Positions 28,689 to 39,100 of a stretch of DNA of 64,000 bases are shown piece by piece. The notes under the pieces were generated by a model. It saw nothing but the letters and a program-made list of their open reading frames with translations, had not been told where the DNA came from and did not search any database. The first letter of the stretch is position 1. The number at the start of each line of letters is the position of its first letter. Position numbers and translations under genes: made by a program. The stretch covers positions 1,936,001 through 2,000,000 of the forward strand of contig NZ_CP016808.1 of assembly GCF_002741035.1 (NCBI RefSeq). Direction: 5' to 3'. Origin of the DNA: Paenibacillus sp. BIHB 4019 (lineage in GTDB: Bacteria > Bacillota > Bacilli > Paenibacillales > Paenibacillaceae).

Positions 28689-29603
28689 TTACCTCCCGTC
28701 CTTGTTGTCTCCATAAAACACCCAGTATTTCGAGGTCACGAATATAATCGCCGTCAACGCTCCAATAATGAGCAGCATAATCCAGGCGAGCGCCGAGGCG
28801 TAGCCCATATCGAAGAAGGAGAAGCCCTTCAAATACAAATACAGCGTATAAAACATCGTCGCATCAAGCGGGCCGCCGCGGCCGTCACCGATGACGAAAG
28901 CCGGCGTAAACGCCTGAAATGAATGAATGACGCTCATAATGAGGTTGAAAAAAATAACCGGCGTCAAAATCGGCAGCGTAATGCTGACGAACTGATTCCA
29001 CTTCCTCGCCCCGTCCACCTGGGACGCTTCGTAAAGATCGGCGGGAATTTGCTTGAGCCCCGCTAGAAAAATGACCATCGCCGAGCCAAACTGCCATACT
29101 GACAGCGTAACAATCGTATATACAATGTAATCTGGATGGGCAATCCATGACGGGCCTTTGATGCCGAGCCAAGCGAGCGCCTCGTTCACAGCACCAGTAC
29201 CGTCGAATATTTGCCGCCATACGATAGCAATGGCAACGCTGCCGCCAAGCAAGGACGGGATATAATAAATCGTCCGGTAAATGCCCAGTGCCCGGATGCC
29301 CTTATTGAGCGCCACTGCTACAAGCAGTGCAAAAGCCAGCCTGAGCGGCACGGATATGAATACGTACTTGAAGGTTAGCCATAATGAGCCTGTAAATGTG
29401 CTGTCATTCGTAAAAATTTGTACGTAGTTATCCATCCCAATCCATGATGGCGGGGACAGCAAATTGTACTTGGTCATGGACAGGTACAGCGAGCCAAGCA
29501 TCGGCCCAGCCGTCATGCAGAAAAAGCCAATCAGCCACGGCAGCAGAAACAAATAAGCGGTTTGGTTCTGCTCGCGGGCCAGTGTTTTGCGGGAAACGCC
29601 CAT
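28689..29603 (-). CDS. Carbohydrate ABC transporter permease (MalF/YesP-like)
   Basis: 304 residues from ATG 29603, set by AGGAGGG seven bases upstream; a longer frame to 29693 would run into the regulator gene. Six membrane segments (first: AYLFLLPWLIGFFCMTAG). EAA loop EASQVDGARKWNQFVSITLP. Pairs with the downstream permease. Confidence 0.9.
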   Translation of the reverse strand: MGVSRKTLAREQNQTAYLFLLPWLIGFFCMTAGPMLGSLYLSMTKYNLLSPPSWIGMDNYVQIFTNDSTFTGSLWLTFKYVFISVPLRLAFALLVAVALNKGIRALGIYRTIYYIPSLLGGSVAIAIVWRQIFDGTGAVNEALAWLGIKGPSWIAHPDYIVYTIVTLSVWQFGSAMVIFLAGLKQIPADLYEASQVDGARKWNQFVSITLPILTPVIFFNLIMSVIHSFQAFTPAFVIGDGRGGPLDATMFYTLYLYLKGFSFFDMGYASALAWIMLLIIGALTAIIFVTSKYWVFYGDNKDGR

Positions 29604-29689
29604 GGCAAAAATCCCTCCTAATGATTGATGTACGCAAGCAAGCTGCACTTGTACACCAATCATACGCAGGAATAGGATTCGGCAACATA

Positions 29690-31441
29690 TCATTTCTTCG
29701 GGAGTTCGTTATCACTTTTTTCAGATAGGCGCTGGCGGAATTCGGACGGTGTCAGGCCATACATCCTTTTAAACTTGGAGCTGAAATAGCTCGCATTGGA
29801 AAAGCCGGACAGCTCGGATATATCCCATAGGCTGAGCCCCGTTTCCTCCAGCAGCCGGGTTGCATGTCCCATGCGGACGTCAGTCAAATAGTGAATAAAC
29901 GTTTTTCCCGCTTTCGCTTTAAACAGCTCCGAGAAGTAGGACGAATTATAATTGAATCGTTCAGCGAGCATCGTCAAATTCAAGTCATACATGTAGTTTT
30001 CCGCGATATATTGCCTGGAAGCCTCCAGAACCGTATCAACAGCGCCCTCTTCCGCCCCTTGCAGCTTGTCATGGATAGATGCGGCAAGCTGCATTAAAAA
30101 TTGGCAGGCTTTCTCCGCTGTGCTTAGGTTGAGCGCCATTTCCGGACGCAGCCAAAGCTGCTCGCCGCCCGTTAACGGCACATGCGCTTCATGCGCCTGC
30201 GCCTCCAAGACGAGGTTAAACTGAAAAATCGCCTTCACGAACCGGATGCGCGATACGCTGAGCGCCTCCTTCAGCTCGCGCTCTATCATTTTGACGAGCT
30301 GCTCCATTTCTCCCCGTTCCAGCAGCCTCCGGATCAAATCAACCGTCTCCTTCGGAAGCAGAAACGGCTCCTCCGCTGCCCGTTCCCCTTGGCGAGCTTG
30401 CGCCTCTGCCAAATTCCAGGCGACGAGCGAGGACATGCAGCCCTCCTTCCACTGCTTAAAGCCTTTCACAGCATTTCCTATGCCGATGGAGGGCACGAAT
30501 CCGAGATGCCCGTATACCATATCGCGCAGCTTCTGCTCAAATTCCGCTGGCTTCTCCTCTCCATCCAGCAAAGCGATATGCATTAAGCCGTGATAATGCT
30601 CGTCTCGAACGACTTGCACCGAGCCAGTGGAACCCTCCGCCAGCTCACGGCATATCAGCTCGAACGGCAGGCTGAACTGCTCCGGCCTGCGGTTCGTCTG
30701 CCAAGCCGTCTGGTCTGCTTGTTTCGGCTGCCGTGTCTGGTCTGTCCGGTCTGTTTGTTCTGCTTGTTCCGTCTGACTCCTCTGTCCAGCCTGGTCTGCT
30801 TGTTCTGACTGGCTCCTCTGTCCAGCCTGCTCCGCCTGAATCAGCGGATTCAGGCGCTGACCGCGCTGCTCTAGCCCTGCTGTCATAAATCGGACCGTCC
30901 GCTCTCCCCATTCCTCCAGCTGAAACAGCTTTGCCCGCTCCAATAGCGCTTCCTCACGCCCTGTCTCGCCCCGGATGAGATAGCGCAGAAAATGCTCCTT
31001 CATTTCCCGATAATACTGGGTCAAACGCCATTTCATATCCTCGGACTGCCGCTGGCTCTCCTGCTCCCTATCGAGCTCCCCTCTGACTTTCAGCAGTGCC
31101 TCCGTCAGCTCATCCCGCGCAACAGGCTTGAGCAAATAATGGCGTGCCTGATGGCGGACAGCCGCATGAGCATAACTAAAATCCTCATAGCCTGTAAGGA
31201 TGATCAGCCGGATTTCAGGGTACAGCCTGCGGCAATCGTCCAAAAAAGACAAGCCGTCCATCACGGGCATGTTCATGTCTGTCATCACAACATCGAAAGC
31301 ATCGCGCTCCAGCTGCTCCAGCGCCTCCATGCCATTCGCCGCCTCGCCCGCAATACATAGGCCCAGCTCCTCCCAATCTACCTTGAGCCGCAGCCCCAGC
31401 CGGATTTCCGGTTCGTCGTCCACAATCAGCACCTTATACAT
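29690..31441 (-). CDS. AraC-type response regulator (YesN-like) with a low-complexity insertion
   Basis: 583 residues, ATG after GAGGAGGG. Receiver domain 1-120 with acidic pocket D8-D9, phosphoacceptor Asp55 (DVVMTDMNMPVMDG), Thr83 and Lys105. The C-terminal ~100 residues hold two AraC helix-turn-helices (LTMLAERFNYNSSYFSELFK and SLWDISELSGFSNASYFSSK). Between them, residues ~202-250 are a Gln/Glu/Thr/Asp repeat tract (QAEQAGQRSQSEQADQAGQ...) absent from ordinary YesN proteins, which are about 370-540 residues. It overlaps the sensor kinase gene by eight bases. Expected to activate the adjacent transporter/pectin genes on oligosaccharide sensing. Confidence 0.9.
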   Translation of the reverse strand: MYKVLIVDDEPEIRLGLRLKVDWEELGLCIAGEAANGMEALEQLERDAFDVVMTDMNMPVMDGLSFLDDCRRLYPEIRLIILTGYEDFSYAHAAVRHQARHYLLKPVARDELTEALLKVRGELDREQESQRQSEDMKWRLTQYYREMKEHFLRYLIRGETGREEALLERAKLFQLEEWGERTVRFMTAGLEQRGQRLNPLIQAEQAGQRSQSEQADQAGQRSQTEQAEQTDRTDQTRQPKQADQTAWQTNRRPEQFSLPFELICRELAEGSTGSVQVVRDEHYHGLMHIALLDGEEKPAEFEQKLRDMVYGHLGFVPSIGIGNAVKGFKQWKEGCMSSLVAWNLAEAQARQGERAAEEPFLLPKETVDLIRRLLERGEMEQLVKMIERELKEALSVSRIRFVKAIFQFNLVLEAQAHEAHVPLTGGEQLWLRPEMALNLSTAEKACQFLMQLAASIHDKLQGAEEGAVDTVLEASRQYIAENYMYDLNLTMLAERFNYNSSYFSELFKAKAGKTFIHYLTDVRMGHATRLLEETGLSLWDISELSGFSNASYFSSKFKRMYGLTPSEFRQRLSEKSDNELPKK

Positions 31442-33236
31442 GCTTTCCCTCCTCCTGTATAGGCAGTGCCAGTACGATTAGCGCACCGCCCCAGCCGCTA
31501 TCTTTGATCTGGATCTCAAACAGCTCGCCGTAATACAGCCTGCACCTTGCAATGACGTTGCTGAGGCCAATTTGACTATCCCGGCTATTCAGCAGCATGT
31601 CCATTCGAGCAGCGGCCGAGCGTTCTGCAAGCTGGCGCTTCATGTCGTCAGGAATGCCCTGGCCATTGTCCGCAACGCTCAGAACGATGCGCCCCTCACT
31701 CCTGCTGACCACGATTTCCACCCGGGCTTCCGGTTGATGCTGAAAGCTGTATTTGACGGCATTTTCGATCAGCGGCTGCAAAATAAATTTAATAATCGTC
31801 AGATGCGCAAGCTCCCCTTCCTCCTTCAAACTCAAGCTCAGCCGTTCACCAAAGCGGATTTGCAAAATCTCCACGTAATCCTTCACGTATTTCAGTTCCT
31901 CGCGCAGCGGCACCACATCATCGCTCATTCGCAGCGAGAAACGCATCATTTTGCCGAGCGACTCAATGACCTGCACCGTATCGTCGGTGCGCTTCTGCAT
32001 GGCGAGGCTGCTCATCAGCTCCAGCGTATTGAACAAAAAATGCGGATTGATCTGCATCAGCAGCGCCTTGTATTCCGCTTGCTGGCGCAGCAGCTTCAGC
32101 TCAAACTCGTTTTTGATATGCTGCCGGAGCTGGCGCACCATATTGCGGAAGGTTACCGTTGCAAAACCAACCTCGTTGCGAATGCTGATTTCCGGCGGAA
32201 GACGCAGCTCCGCCTGATTGAAATCGCCCCGCTGCACATGGCGCATAGCGGATATGAGGCGGGATAGCGGATTGGAAATGCTCTGCGACAGCCATATGGC
32301 TAGAAAAACGGATAATACGAGCAATATGGAGGCGAATAAAATAATGCTGCTGCGCAACTGGAACAGCTTCGCATACAAGTCCTGTTCCGATACGAAGCCG
32401 GCAAGTATCCATCCCGTTCTTTGCAGCTTTTTAAATACGACGATATCGGTTTTCCCTTTATCCGAATCCATATAAATAACGCCTTGTTTCCGCATATCTC
32501 CGCGGATTTTCTCCATCGCAGCCTGCATGCCGGCCTGTGCCCCGGCCTCAGGCGGGGAAAGCAGCAGCTGGCCGCCTTGATCCAGCAAATAAATGGTACC
32601 GCTTTCACCAAGGTGAATCCGATTGAGCGGCTGCTGAAAATAGTCGCTGCTCACATTGATTTTCATCACCGTTCGGGCACGGCTTGGCTCGAATGTTCCG
32701 ATTGGCATGAGCATGCTGACAACCGGATGCTTGTTATTGTATCGTGCCTCGACCGGGTCAATATGGCTGGCCACCCAGTGGGTTCCCGATGTTTTAAAAT
32801 CGCTGTACCACTGCTGCTCAAGCAGACCCGGATCGGACACGACCTGATTGTCGCTGCTGATCCACATGCCGTCTGCGCGGTAAAAGGTCACCCGTGATAC
32901 GCTCGTATAGCTGTTCATCGCCTGCGTGAGAAAGCTGCTGAGCTTAATATTCGCCAGCATTTTCTCGCCCGCCGCAAGCTTCGGGTCTGATATGGCCCCG
33001 TCCCAGTTTTTCGTCGTATCGCTATTGAACACGAGCGAGGCCAGATCGTAAATCTGCATCTGGACCATATCAACGTAAGCGCCGTACTCCTCCATTTTCT
33101 CCAGTGCCGAGGATTCGATATAAGAGCGGATAATGGAGCGTGATTCATTAAATAATATATAAGACATTGCGCCAAAAGAAAGGACGAACAGCAAAATAAA
33201 AACAGCAATAAGTCGGCTTTTTAATGAGTAAAACAC
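31434..33236 (-). CDS. Membrane sensor histidine kinase (YesM-like)
   Basis: 600 residues; GTG start after AAGGGG. Membrane segment ~8-30, extracellular Cache-type sensor (30-290), second membrane segment (SIILFASILLVLSVFLAIWL), HAMP linker (SQSISNPLSRLISAMRHVQ), then a HisKA_7TM/His_kinase domain with phosphoacceptor His in INPHFLFNTLE (about residue 395) and ATPase boxes FILQPLIENAVKYS and SVADNGQGIP. It would sense extracellular sugar or a loaded binding protein and phosphorylate the co-encoded regulator. First gene of the leftward pectin locus. Confidence 0.92.
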   Translation of the reverse strand: MFYSLKSRLIAVFILLFVLSFGAMSYILFNESRSIIRSYIESSALEKMEEYGAYVDMVQMQIYDLASLVFNSDTTKNWDGAISDPKLAAGEKMLANIKLSSFLTQAMNSYTSVSRVTFYRADGMWISSDNQVVSDPGLLEQQWYSDFKTSGTHWVASHIDPVEARYNNKHPVVSMLMPIGTFEPSRARTVMKINVSSDYFQQPLNRIHLGESGTIYLLDQGGQLLLSPPEAGAQAGMQAAMEKIRGDMRKQGVIYMDSDKGKTDIVVFKKLQRTGWILAGFVSEQDLYAKLFQLRSSIILFASILLVLSVFLAIWLSQSISNPLSRLISAMRHVQRGDFNQAELRLPPEISIRNEVGFATVTFRNMVRQLRQHIKNEFELKLLRQQAEYKALLMQINPHFLFNTLELMSSLAMQKRTDDTVQVIESLGKMMRFSLRMSDDVVPLREELKYVKDYVEILQIRFGERLSLSLKEEGELAHLTIIKFILQPLIENAVKYSFQHQPEARVEIVVSRSEGRIVLSVADNGQGIPDDMKRQLAERSAAARMDMLLNSRDSQIGLSNVIARCRLYYGELFEIQIKDSGWGGALIVLALPIQEEGKHV

Positions 33237-33633
33237 AGCTAGTCCCCTTTTCTGTCAAACCTCGTGCTTGATTTGCCAATATAGTAGCACAGTGTTTGCA
33301 AGGTTCGCTCTTTTTTCTCTAAATGGCGAGGTCTGAGGTTCCGCTATTTTGGCTTTTAATCCGATTCTGGGCTGTAAGCGGACTGGAAATCCGTTATCTC
33401 CCGCATTGTCCCTTCAAAATGGCCACTTGCAGCATATTAATGGCTGCTGTGTCCGCAGCCTGTGCCGTAACCCATCATTCTGATAAAATAGCTGCTGCTG
33501 TGTCCGCCAAGACTAGCTCTGTGCTGGAAGTGAGCTCTCAAAACGAAAAGGACAACTCTGCCTCTCGGTATGCAGGTTCACATTCATAAGGGGGAGACAT
33601 TTTCGGCAGAAGAGGGCATTCAAAAACAATACC
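33237..33633. other. Divergent intergenic region, no supported gene
   Basis: About 400 bases separate the kinase and hydrolase genes. A short plus-strand frame (33323-33589) exists but has no ribosome site and no recognisable product. The kinase promoter should be here but I see no clear consensus. Confidence 0.4.
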
Positions 33634-33665
33634 TTGACCTTGAGGTATACTTCAACCTTTATACT
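33634..33665 (+). promoter_or_regulatory. Long-spacer MerR-type promoter
   Basis: TTGACC (33634-33639) and TATACT (33660-33665) are 20 bases apart (19 if TTATAC is used). The spacer contains the near-palindrome TTGAGGTATACTTCAA (14 of 16 symmetrical). Over-long spacers with central dyads are the hallmark of promoters remodelled by MerR-family activators, and a merR gene is the second gene downstream. Confidence 0.7.
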
Positions 33666-33729
33666 CTGTTTATACAAAATATCCGGCCTGCTGGACGGAG
33701 AATACAGAAATAAATGGAGGTACTGTATA

Positions 33730-35187
33730 ATGAAAATATTAGAGGTCATTGTCATTCTGGTTATTTTATCGGCAGCGGGAGGCCTGTTATTCGCAAGAAA
33801 ATCGAAGCGGCTTGATGCCGGGATGCTGGGCGCGATTGTACTGGCTGTGCTGCTCCATGGAATAATCGATCATTTCCGCATCCAGATGGTTGCCGCTTAC
33901 GCTGTAGCTTTCGTTTTGATTATTGCCTTCGTCCGCCGGCTGCTGAAGCCCTATGGCCATCCTATCCGTTCCAAGGCTATTATCAAAAAAAGCCTGCTCT
34001 CCCTTATCGTCATCGCACTAAGCGGATTTTCCGGATATGCGAGCACGCTGCTGCCGGTTTTCACAATGCCTGAGCCTAACGGCAGCTATGGCATTGGCAC
34101 CATTGCACGGCATTTAACGGATGATTCCCGAGCGGAAACGCATAGTGATAATCCAAATGACAAGCGCGAGTTGATGATCAATGTATGGTATCCGGTAGAT
34201 AAAAATAAAACCGAAGGCGCATCGACCGAGCATTACCCTTCGGAAATTGGGGAAGCGGTCAGCCTCGTATTCGGCATTCCGAAGCAAATTTTCAGCCATG
34301 TGATTAACATTCCGACGCATGTCGTAGAAGGGGCCGAGCTATCCTCTGCTGAAGCGAGCTATCCGGTTGTCCTGTTTTCTCCCGGCATTCGCTCGACCCG
34401 CTTCCAGAGCATGACGGCAATTGAGGAACTCGTAAGCAATGGCTATATCGTCGTAGGCATGGATCATCCTTATACATCAGCGAAGGTTGATTTTCCGGAT
34501 GGCCGTTCGATTTTATACGAAGCTGAGCCCGAATTTCCAACTTCAGCAGAGCTTTACGACAACAATATTAAAGAAGTCGCTATCCGTGTAGCTGACACGA
34601 GTTTTGTACTCGACACGTTGACGGCATGGAATCAGGATGACCCTGATCATAAGCTGGAGGGCAAGCTGGATCTAAGCCGCGTTGGCATTTTCGGCCACTC
34701 CTATGGCGGGGCGACTACTGCGGAGACGCTGGCACAGGACAGCCGTTTTAAGGCGGGGGTTAGCCTAGAAGGCGGATTTTGGGGCGATGTAGCCCATAAT
34801 GGCTTGAAGCAGCCGTTCATGTATTTGATGACAGGCGATACAGCCAAAAGCTTTGATCCGGCGACGAAGGAGAAATCCTATGTCTATTTCGATGAGTTCG
34901 CTTCCGATTTGGACTCGGTCATGACGAAAAGCACCAATGACACGTATTACATGACCGTTGAGCCTTTTATCCATCAGAGCTTTACCGATATCGCGCTGCT
35001 GTCGCCTAAGCTGTTCGCCAAGGGTGTTGACCCCGATCACGTCGTAGACATTACCCGCTCTTATGTCACCGCCTTTTTCAATCAATATTTGAAAAATGAA
35101 TCACAGCCGCTGCTGGCTGGGCCATCGCCGGACTATCCTGAGGTTGTGTTCGACAATAACTATACGAAAAAAGCTGCTGCCCAATAA
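33730..35187 (+). CDS. Membrane-anchored alpha/beta hydrolase (PAF-acetylhydrolase-like)
   Basis: 485 residues from ATG 33730 (GGAGG nine bases upstream). About four N-terminal membrane segments within residues 1-120, then an alpha/beta hydrolase domain: PVVLFSPGIRSTR, GMDHPYT and the nucleophile elbow GIFGHSYGG, with downstream Asp and HQSFTDI as likely acid and histidine. The pattern matches platelet-activating-factor acetylhydrolase isoform II-like bacterial proteins; lipid or ester substrate unknown. It is followed 32 bases later by merR and both probably share the MerR-type promoter, so the enzyme may be part of a detoxification or stress response. Confidence 0.82.
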   Translation: MKILEVIVILVILSAAGGLLFARKSKRLDAGMLGAIVLAVLLHGIIDHFRIQMVAAYAVAFVLIIAFVRRLLKPYGHPIRSKAIIKKSLLSLIVIALSGFSGYASTLLPVFTMPEPNGSYGIGTIARHLTDDSRAETHSDNPNDKRELMINVWYPVDKNKTEGASTEHYPSEIGEAVSLVFGIPKQIFSHVINIPTHVVEGAELSSAEASYPVVLFSPGIRSTRFQSMTAIEELVSNGYIVVGMDHPYTSAKVDFPDGRSILYEAEPEFPTSAELYDNNIKEVAIRVADTSFVLDTLTAWNQDDPDHKLEGKLDLSRVGIFGHSYGGATTAETLAQDSRFKAGVSLEGGFWGDVAHNGLKQPFMYLMTGDTAKSFDPATKEKSYVYFDEFASDLDSVMTKSTNDTYYMTVEPFIHQSFTDIALLSPKLFAKGVDPDHVVDITRSYVTAFFNQYLKNESQPLLAGPSPDYPEVVFDNNYTKKAAAQ

Positions 35188-35219
35188 ACACACGGACAAC
35201 AGCAAGGAGGGGAACGCTC

Positions 35220-35612
35220 ATGGAAGGAATGACACGCGGCGAGCTTGCCAAAAAAACAGGTCTCAGCATGGCAACGATTCGCTATTACGAGGAAAGCGGC
35301 ATCCTTCCGGCCCCCCGCCGAAGCCAAGGCGGATACCGTTTATACTCGGACGATTATTTGGTCAAAATCAAATTCATTAAAGACACCAAGTCGCTCGGCT
35401 ACTCGCTTAAGGAAATTCAGGAAGTGCTGCATCTGCTAGGCCGGGATATGGACGCTGAAACCTTAAAGGAGTATGTGCGCGGCAAAATAGCCGAGATTGA
35501 TAACAAGGTGGAGTCGCTGCGCTCCATTCAATCGATGCTCAAGGGCTTGCTGAAGACGCCCGAAGCGGACATTCACAATTATTTGGATTCATTTCGCAAG
35601 CCAGAAAATTAA
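35220..35612 (+). CDS. MerR-family transcriptional regulator
   Basis: 130 residues, ATG after AAGGAGGGG. N-terminal winged helix-turn-helix TRGELAKKTGLSMATIRYYE and GILPAPRRSQGGYRLY, then a coiled-coil dimerisation helix and a short C-terminal effector region without conserved metal-binding cysteines, so an organic ligand is more likely than a metal. Probably activates the upstream long-spacer promoter and thus itself. Confidence 0.9.
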   Translation: MEGMTRGELAKKTGLSMATIRYYEESGILPAPRRSQGGYRLYSDDYLVKIKFIKDTKSLGYSLKEIQEVLHLLGRDMDAETLKEYVRGKIAEIDNKVESLRSIQSMLKGLLKTPEADIHNYLDSFRKPEN

Positions 35613-35756
35613 TGACCGCAGGCTGCGGATACTGTACATGATAAGGCTCCATTCGCACTCTGGCTATACAGCTTCAAACAGCCATGATATATTCAACTGA
35701 GAGAATCATCCATTTGCTGGATTTATTTTTTCAATAGGAAGGTTGAATAGCATCAG

Positions 35757-36122
35757 ATGTTGCGTAAAATAAGCTTAATGCTCCTGTCTTTGTTATATCT
35801 TTTTGTGTATTGGATTATGTTCTATGTCTTAATTGATAAATTTACTTTTTATCTATCAACGACCTATCGCTTCTTTGCCTCACACAAAATTGTATATGAT
35901 ATGTTTTTGATTAGTATCGTTGTAAGTCTGGTTTTAGCTCAATTGATTGTAGGACTAAATCTATTTATACATTTTAAAAATGTTAAGCATTTCTACAAAA
36001 TGCAGCTTTTACACATTCCATTGATCGTTCTTGCCATTTACCTTACAAGTGCAACAACCACTGTTATACCTTTTATTAAGAATTGGCATATCTCCTTGTT
36101 GGGAGAATCGATTGCACAATAA
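35757..36122 (+). CDS. Small four-helix membrane protein, function unknown
   Basis: 121 residues with hydrophobic segments at about 5-27, 47-70 and 83-105. Not recognised. The ribosome site (AGGAAGG) is about 14 bases from the ATG, which is wide; another start is possible. It is followed by a terminator and is AT-richer than its neighbours. Confidence 0.55.
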   Translation: MLRKISLMLLSLLYLFVYWIMFYVLIDKFTFYLSTTYRFFASHKIVYDMFLISIVVSLVLAQLIVGLNLFIHFKNVKHFYKMQLLHIPLIVLAIYLTSATTTVIPFIKNWHISLLGESIAQ

Positions 36123-36124
36123 AG

Positions 36125-36157
36125 AAGGGAGACCCTTATCCGGGGCCTCCCTTTTTT
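36125..36157 (+). terminator. Rho-independent terminator
   Basis: AAGGGAG..CCC / GGG..CTCCCTT stem followed by TTTTT. It sits between convergent genes and ends the small membrane-protein gene; it may also slow transcription from the mannanase gene. Confidence 0.8.
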
Positions 36158-36180
36158 TGCGATTACGTTCGATTATTCAT

Positions 36181-39100
36181 TTATTGCACCTTAACCTCAT
36201 CCAAATAAATCGTTGCTGCGCCGGTCGAGGCGCTTGGTGCAAACACTTGAATGCCTAGCGCCTGGACATTGCTTTTATCCGCGACGCCGGACAAATCGTA
36301 GCTTACCGTCACAAATCCATCGCCGCTGTAGGATACCGTATCGTTTGGCGCGAACCAGCTCCACCCGCTGCCCGTTTGCAGAAACAACTTCACGGATACA
36401 GCTCCCGAAAGCGCCGCATTCCCGTCCGGTGCCACTTTAAACTTGGCGGACAGCGTACTTGCTGTACCCAAGTTCAGCGCACCGACCCGTCTAAGCTGGA
36501 ATTCGCCCCCATTGAGGTCAAAAGCCGCCTTCAGCGAGCTGTTTCCTGATGATGCTGCATCGGTCGACACTGCCATATCACGGGCATTGGCTGTATTGTA
36601 GGCATTATCCGCATCGGTATTAATGGCCCAACCCTCTGCTCCGCTTTCAAAATCGTAAGTGGGACCAGCCGTTCCCGGCCCTCCGCTTCCTTCCACATAC
36701 ACATCATCTACATAGACGGCTGCTGTACCCGTCTGTCCCGCCGTCGGCTCGATTTTCACGCCGATTGCCTGCACGCTGTCGAGCCCTGCTATACTGGCGA
36801 GCGGAATCGTCAGCGTCTTGAATTCGCTGGAATCGACGATCACACCTGTTCCACTGTCATGCCACTCCCATGTGCTGCCTGTTTTAATATACAGGCGGGC
36901 ATTAGCGGTTCCTTGCGACAGCTTCACCTTGACGCTGAGTGCTGCAGCTGCGGACAAGTCTGCTGCTGCAACCTTCGTCAGCTCAAAGCCCGCCGGGCTT
37001 GCTAGCGAGAAGGTAGACGTGAGCGAATGGACGCCCTCTGTCTTCTCATCCGCTGTAATCGCGGCATCTGCGGCCTGTGCCTCATTCGAGCTTACCGTCC
37101 AGCCAGCCGTATCCGTTTCGAATCCATAAAGCGTGCCTGGCTCTGCTGGCGAGCTTCCCGAACCGGAGCCGCCATTTGGCACGCCGCCTGTTCCATCATT
37201 TATCGCTCCAATATCATCGAAATAAAGCGAGCTGTTAAGGGTGGCTCCATTGATGGCATTCACGTAAATGGAAAACTCCTGTACATTTTTCAAGCTGGCC
37301 TTGTTGATCTTTTTGCCCGTATTTCCTGTATCCCAAGGAGCAACGGTAAACTCATTAAAGTGAAGGCTGACCCATTGCCCGGTTGTACCTGCAAGCGATG
37401 GATAGGCTTCGTAGGAAACGCCATCCACACGCAGCTGAATCACGAGCTTCTGGTTGCTGCCGTCCGGCACCATCCAAAATTTCAAATGGTTGAACGTGGA
37501 CCAATCTACGCCACCCAGCACTTTCGTAATGCCAGCATAGCCGGAAGCACCCAGCGTATAGTCCAGTTTCATCCCGTAGTTGCCCGAGCTTTTATGCCCG
37601 CCGTCCAGCGCTACAGCTGTCGCATCGCCGCCCGCATGGATGAACTTCGCTGCCAGAGCGGCATCGCTGCCTTGATACGTCTCGAAGTCGTCCACTACAG
37701 CCGGGTCCTTCTCCGCCTCAGCGAACGTGCTGTACAAGCTTAGATTATCGACGTAGATTGAAAAATCGCCTTCTAGCCCGCTGCCCACCAAGGAAAGGGC
37801 AAGCCCCGTCGCAGCTGCTGATTTTGCCGCATCATTCAAATCAATAACGGGCGAAAATTTCGCATATACCGTGCTGCCTACGGTCACTTGCGGAAGCTCG
37901 GACAGCTTGATTTTGGTCGTCGTCATCCCATATTTCGTATCCCAATCCGGCGGCAGCATCGCAATGCTGCTAATCGTCGCCTGCGCATCTCCCGCATTCA
38001 GCGGAATAAAAGCGTCCAGCTTGATGCGCTTCACATCGGCCAGTGCATTTCCGCCGTCCAGCGCTGGAAGCGCGAGCTTGAATTCCTGCCACGTATCCGC
38101 TGCTGCCGCATGCTGGGCATCCAGCTTCAATACGCCATTGCCATCCAAAGCATCATGGCCCACAGTCAGCGCCATCGTTTCCGGATAAGTGCCCGGATCG
38201 CCATTTTTGACTACGCCTTCTGTATCTTGGTCAAAGGTGTACGTTTTCATCAAAATCTCGCTTGCCTGCACCGATACCGTCGCAGATTGCGTAAGCGAAG
38301 CCTGATTGCCAACATATGCTTTGACGTTCAACACCGCTGTTTTGCCATTTAAACCCGCTGCCGGAGACCAATTCGCCGTATAGAAAAATCCTTCGCTATC
38401 GAGCGTCATCGGATATTCTGTATCCGAACCCTGTACCGAATAGACGACCTTCGTTGGGGTAATTTCCAGCGCCCGTGCGCGAATCGTGACGGAGCTGCCC
38501 ACAATGCTGTTATCCGTAGGCGTCGCAATATGCATGAACGGCTGCTCTGGCGCTGTCACGACCGTATGGCCATACACGCCCTGCACCTCATTGCGGAAAG
38601 TCGTAAACGAATCATTATAAAAGTTAATAAAATCAGGCAAAAGCTCATGATCCCCGAGCCCGTTTGGCGCATTTTTATAAGGCACATACAAATTGTTGCC
38701 AAGGCCAAAGTTTGCCCATGTCTGCATATAGGCAATGCGTGAAGCGTCCTCATCGGACTTGATCGCACTCAGCAAATCGGTAAACCAGGTCGTATTATTA
38801 TTCCCGGTCGTCTTCATCCCCTCCGGGCTGTAGCCGAATTCGGAAAACGTCGCAATTTTCCCCTTGCTGTCCGCCAGCCTTGAGATCATGCCCAGATCCG
38901 TAACCAATCCGTTCAAAAAGCTTTGCGAACCCGCATTCTCCTTGTTATCGTATTGGTCCATCCCCAATATATCGACATAATCGTCGCCCGGGTACGTCGT
39001 CAAATACGTGCTTTCCGCGCCTCCGAACGAGCCATTTGGCGAGAAAACATACAGGAAGTTGCGCACGTCCTTCTTATCGCGCAGGTATTCAACCGTATAG

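Noticed and set aside
33323..33589. 88-residue plus-strand frame between kinase and hydrolase genes
   Set aside because: No ribosome site, no homology by eye, composition of non-coding DNA.
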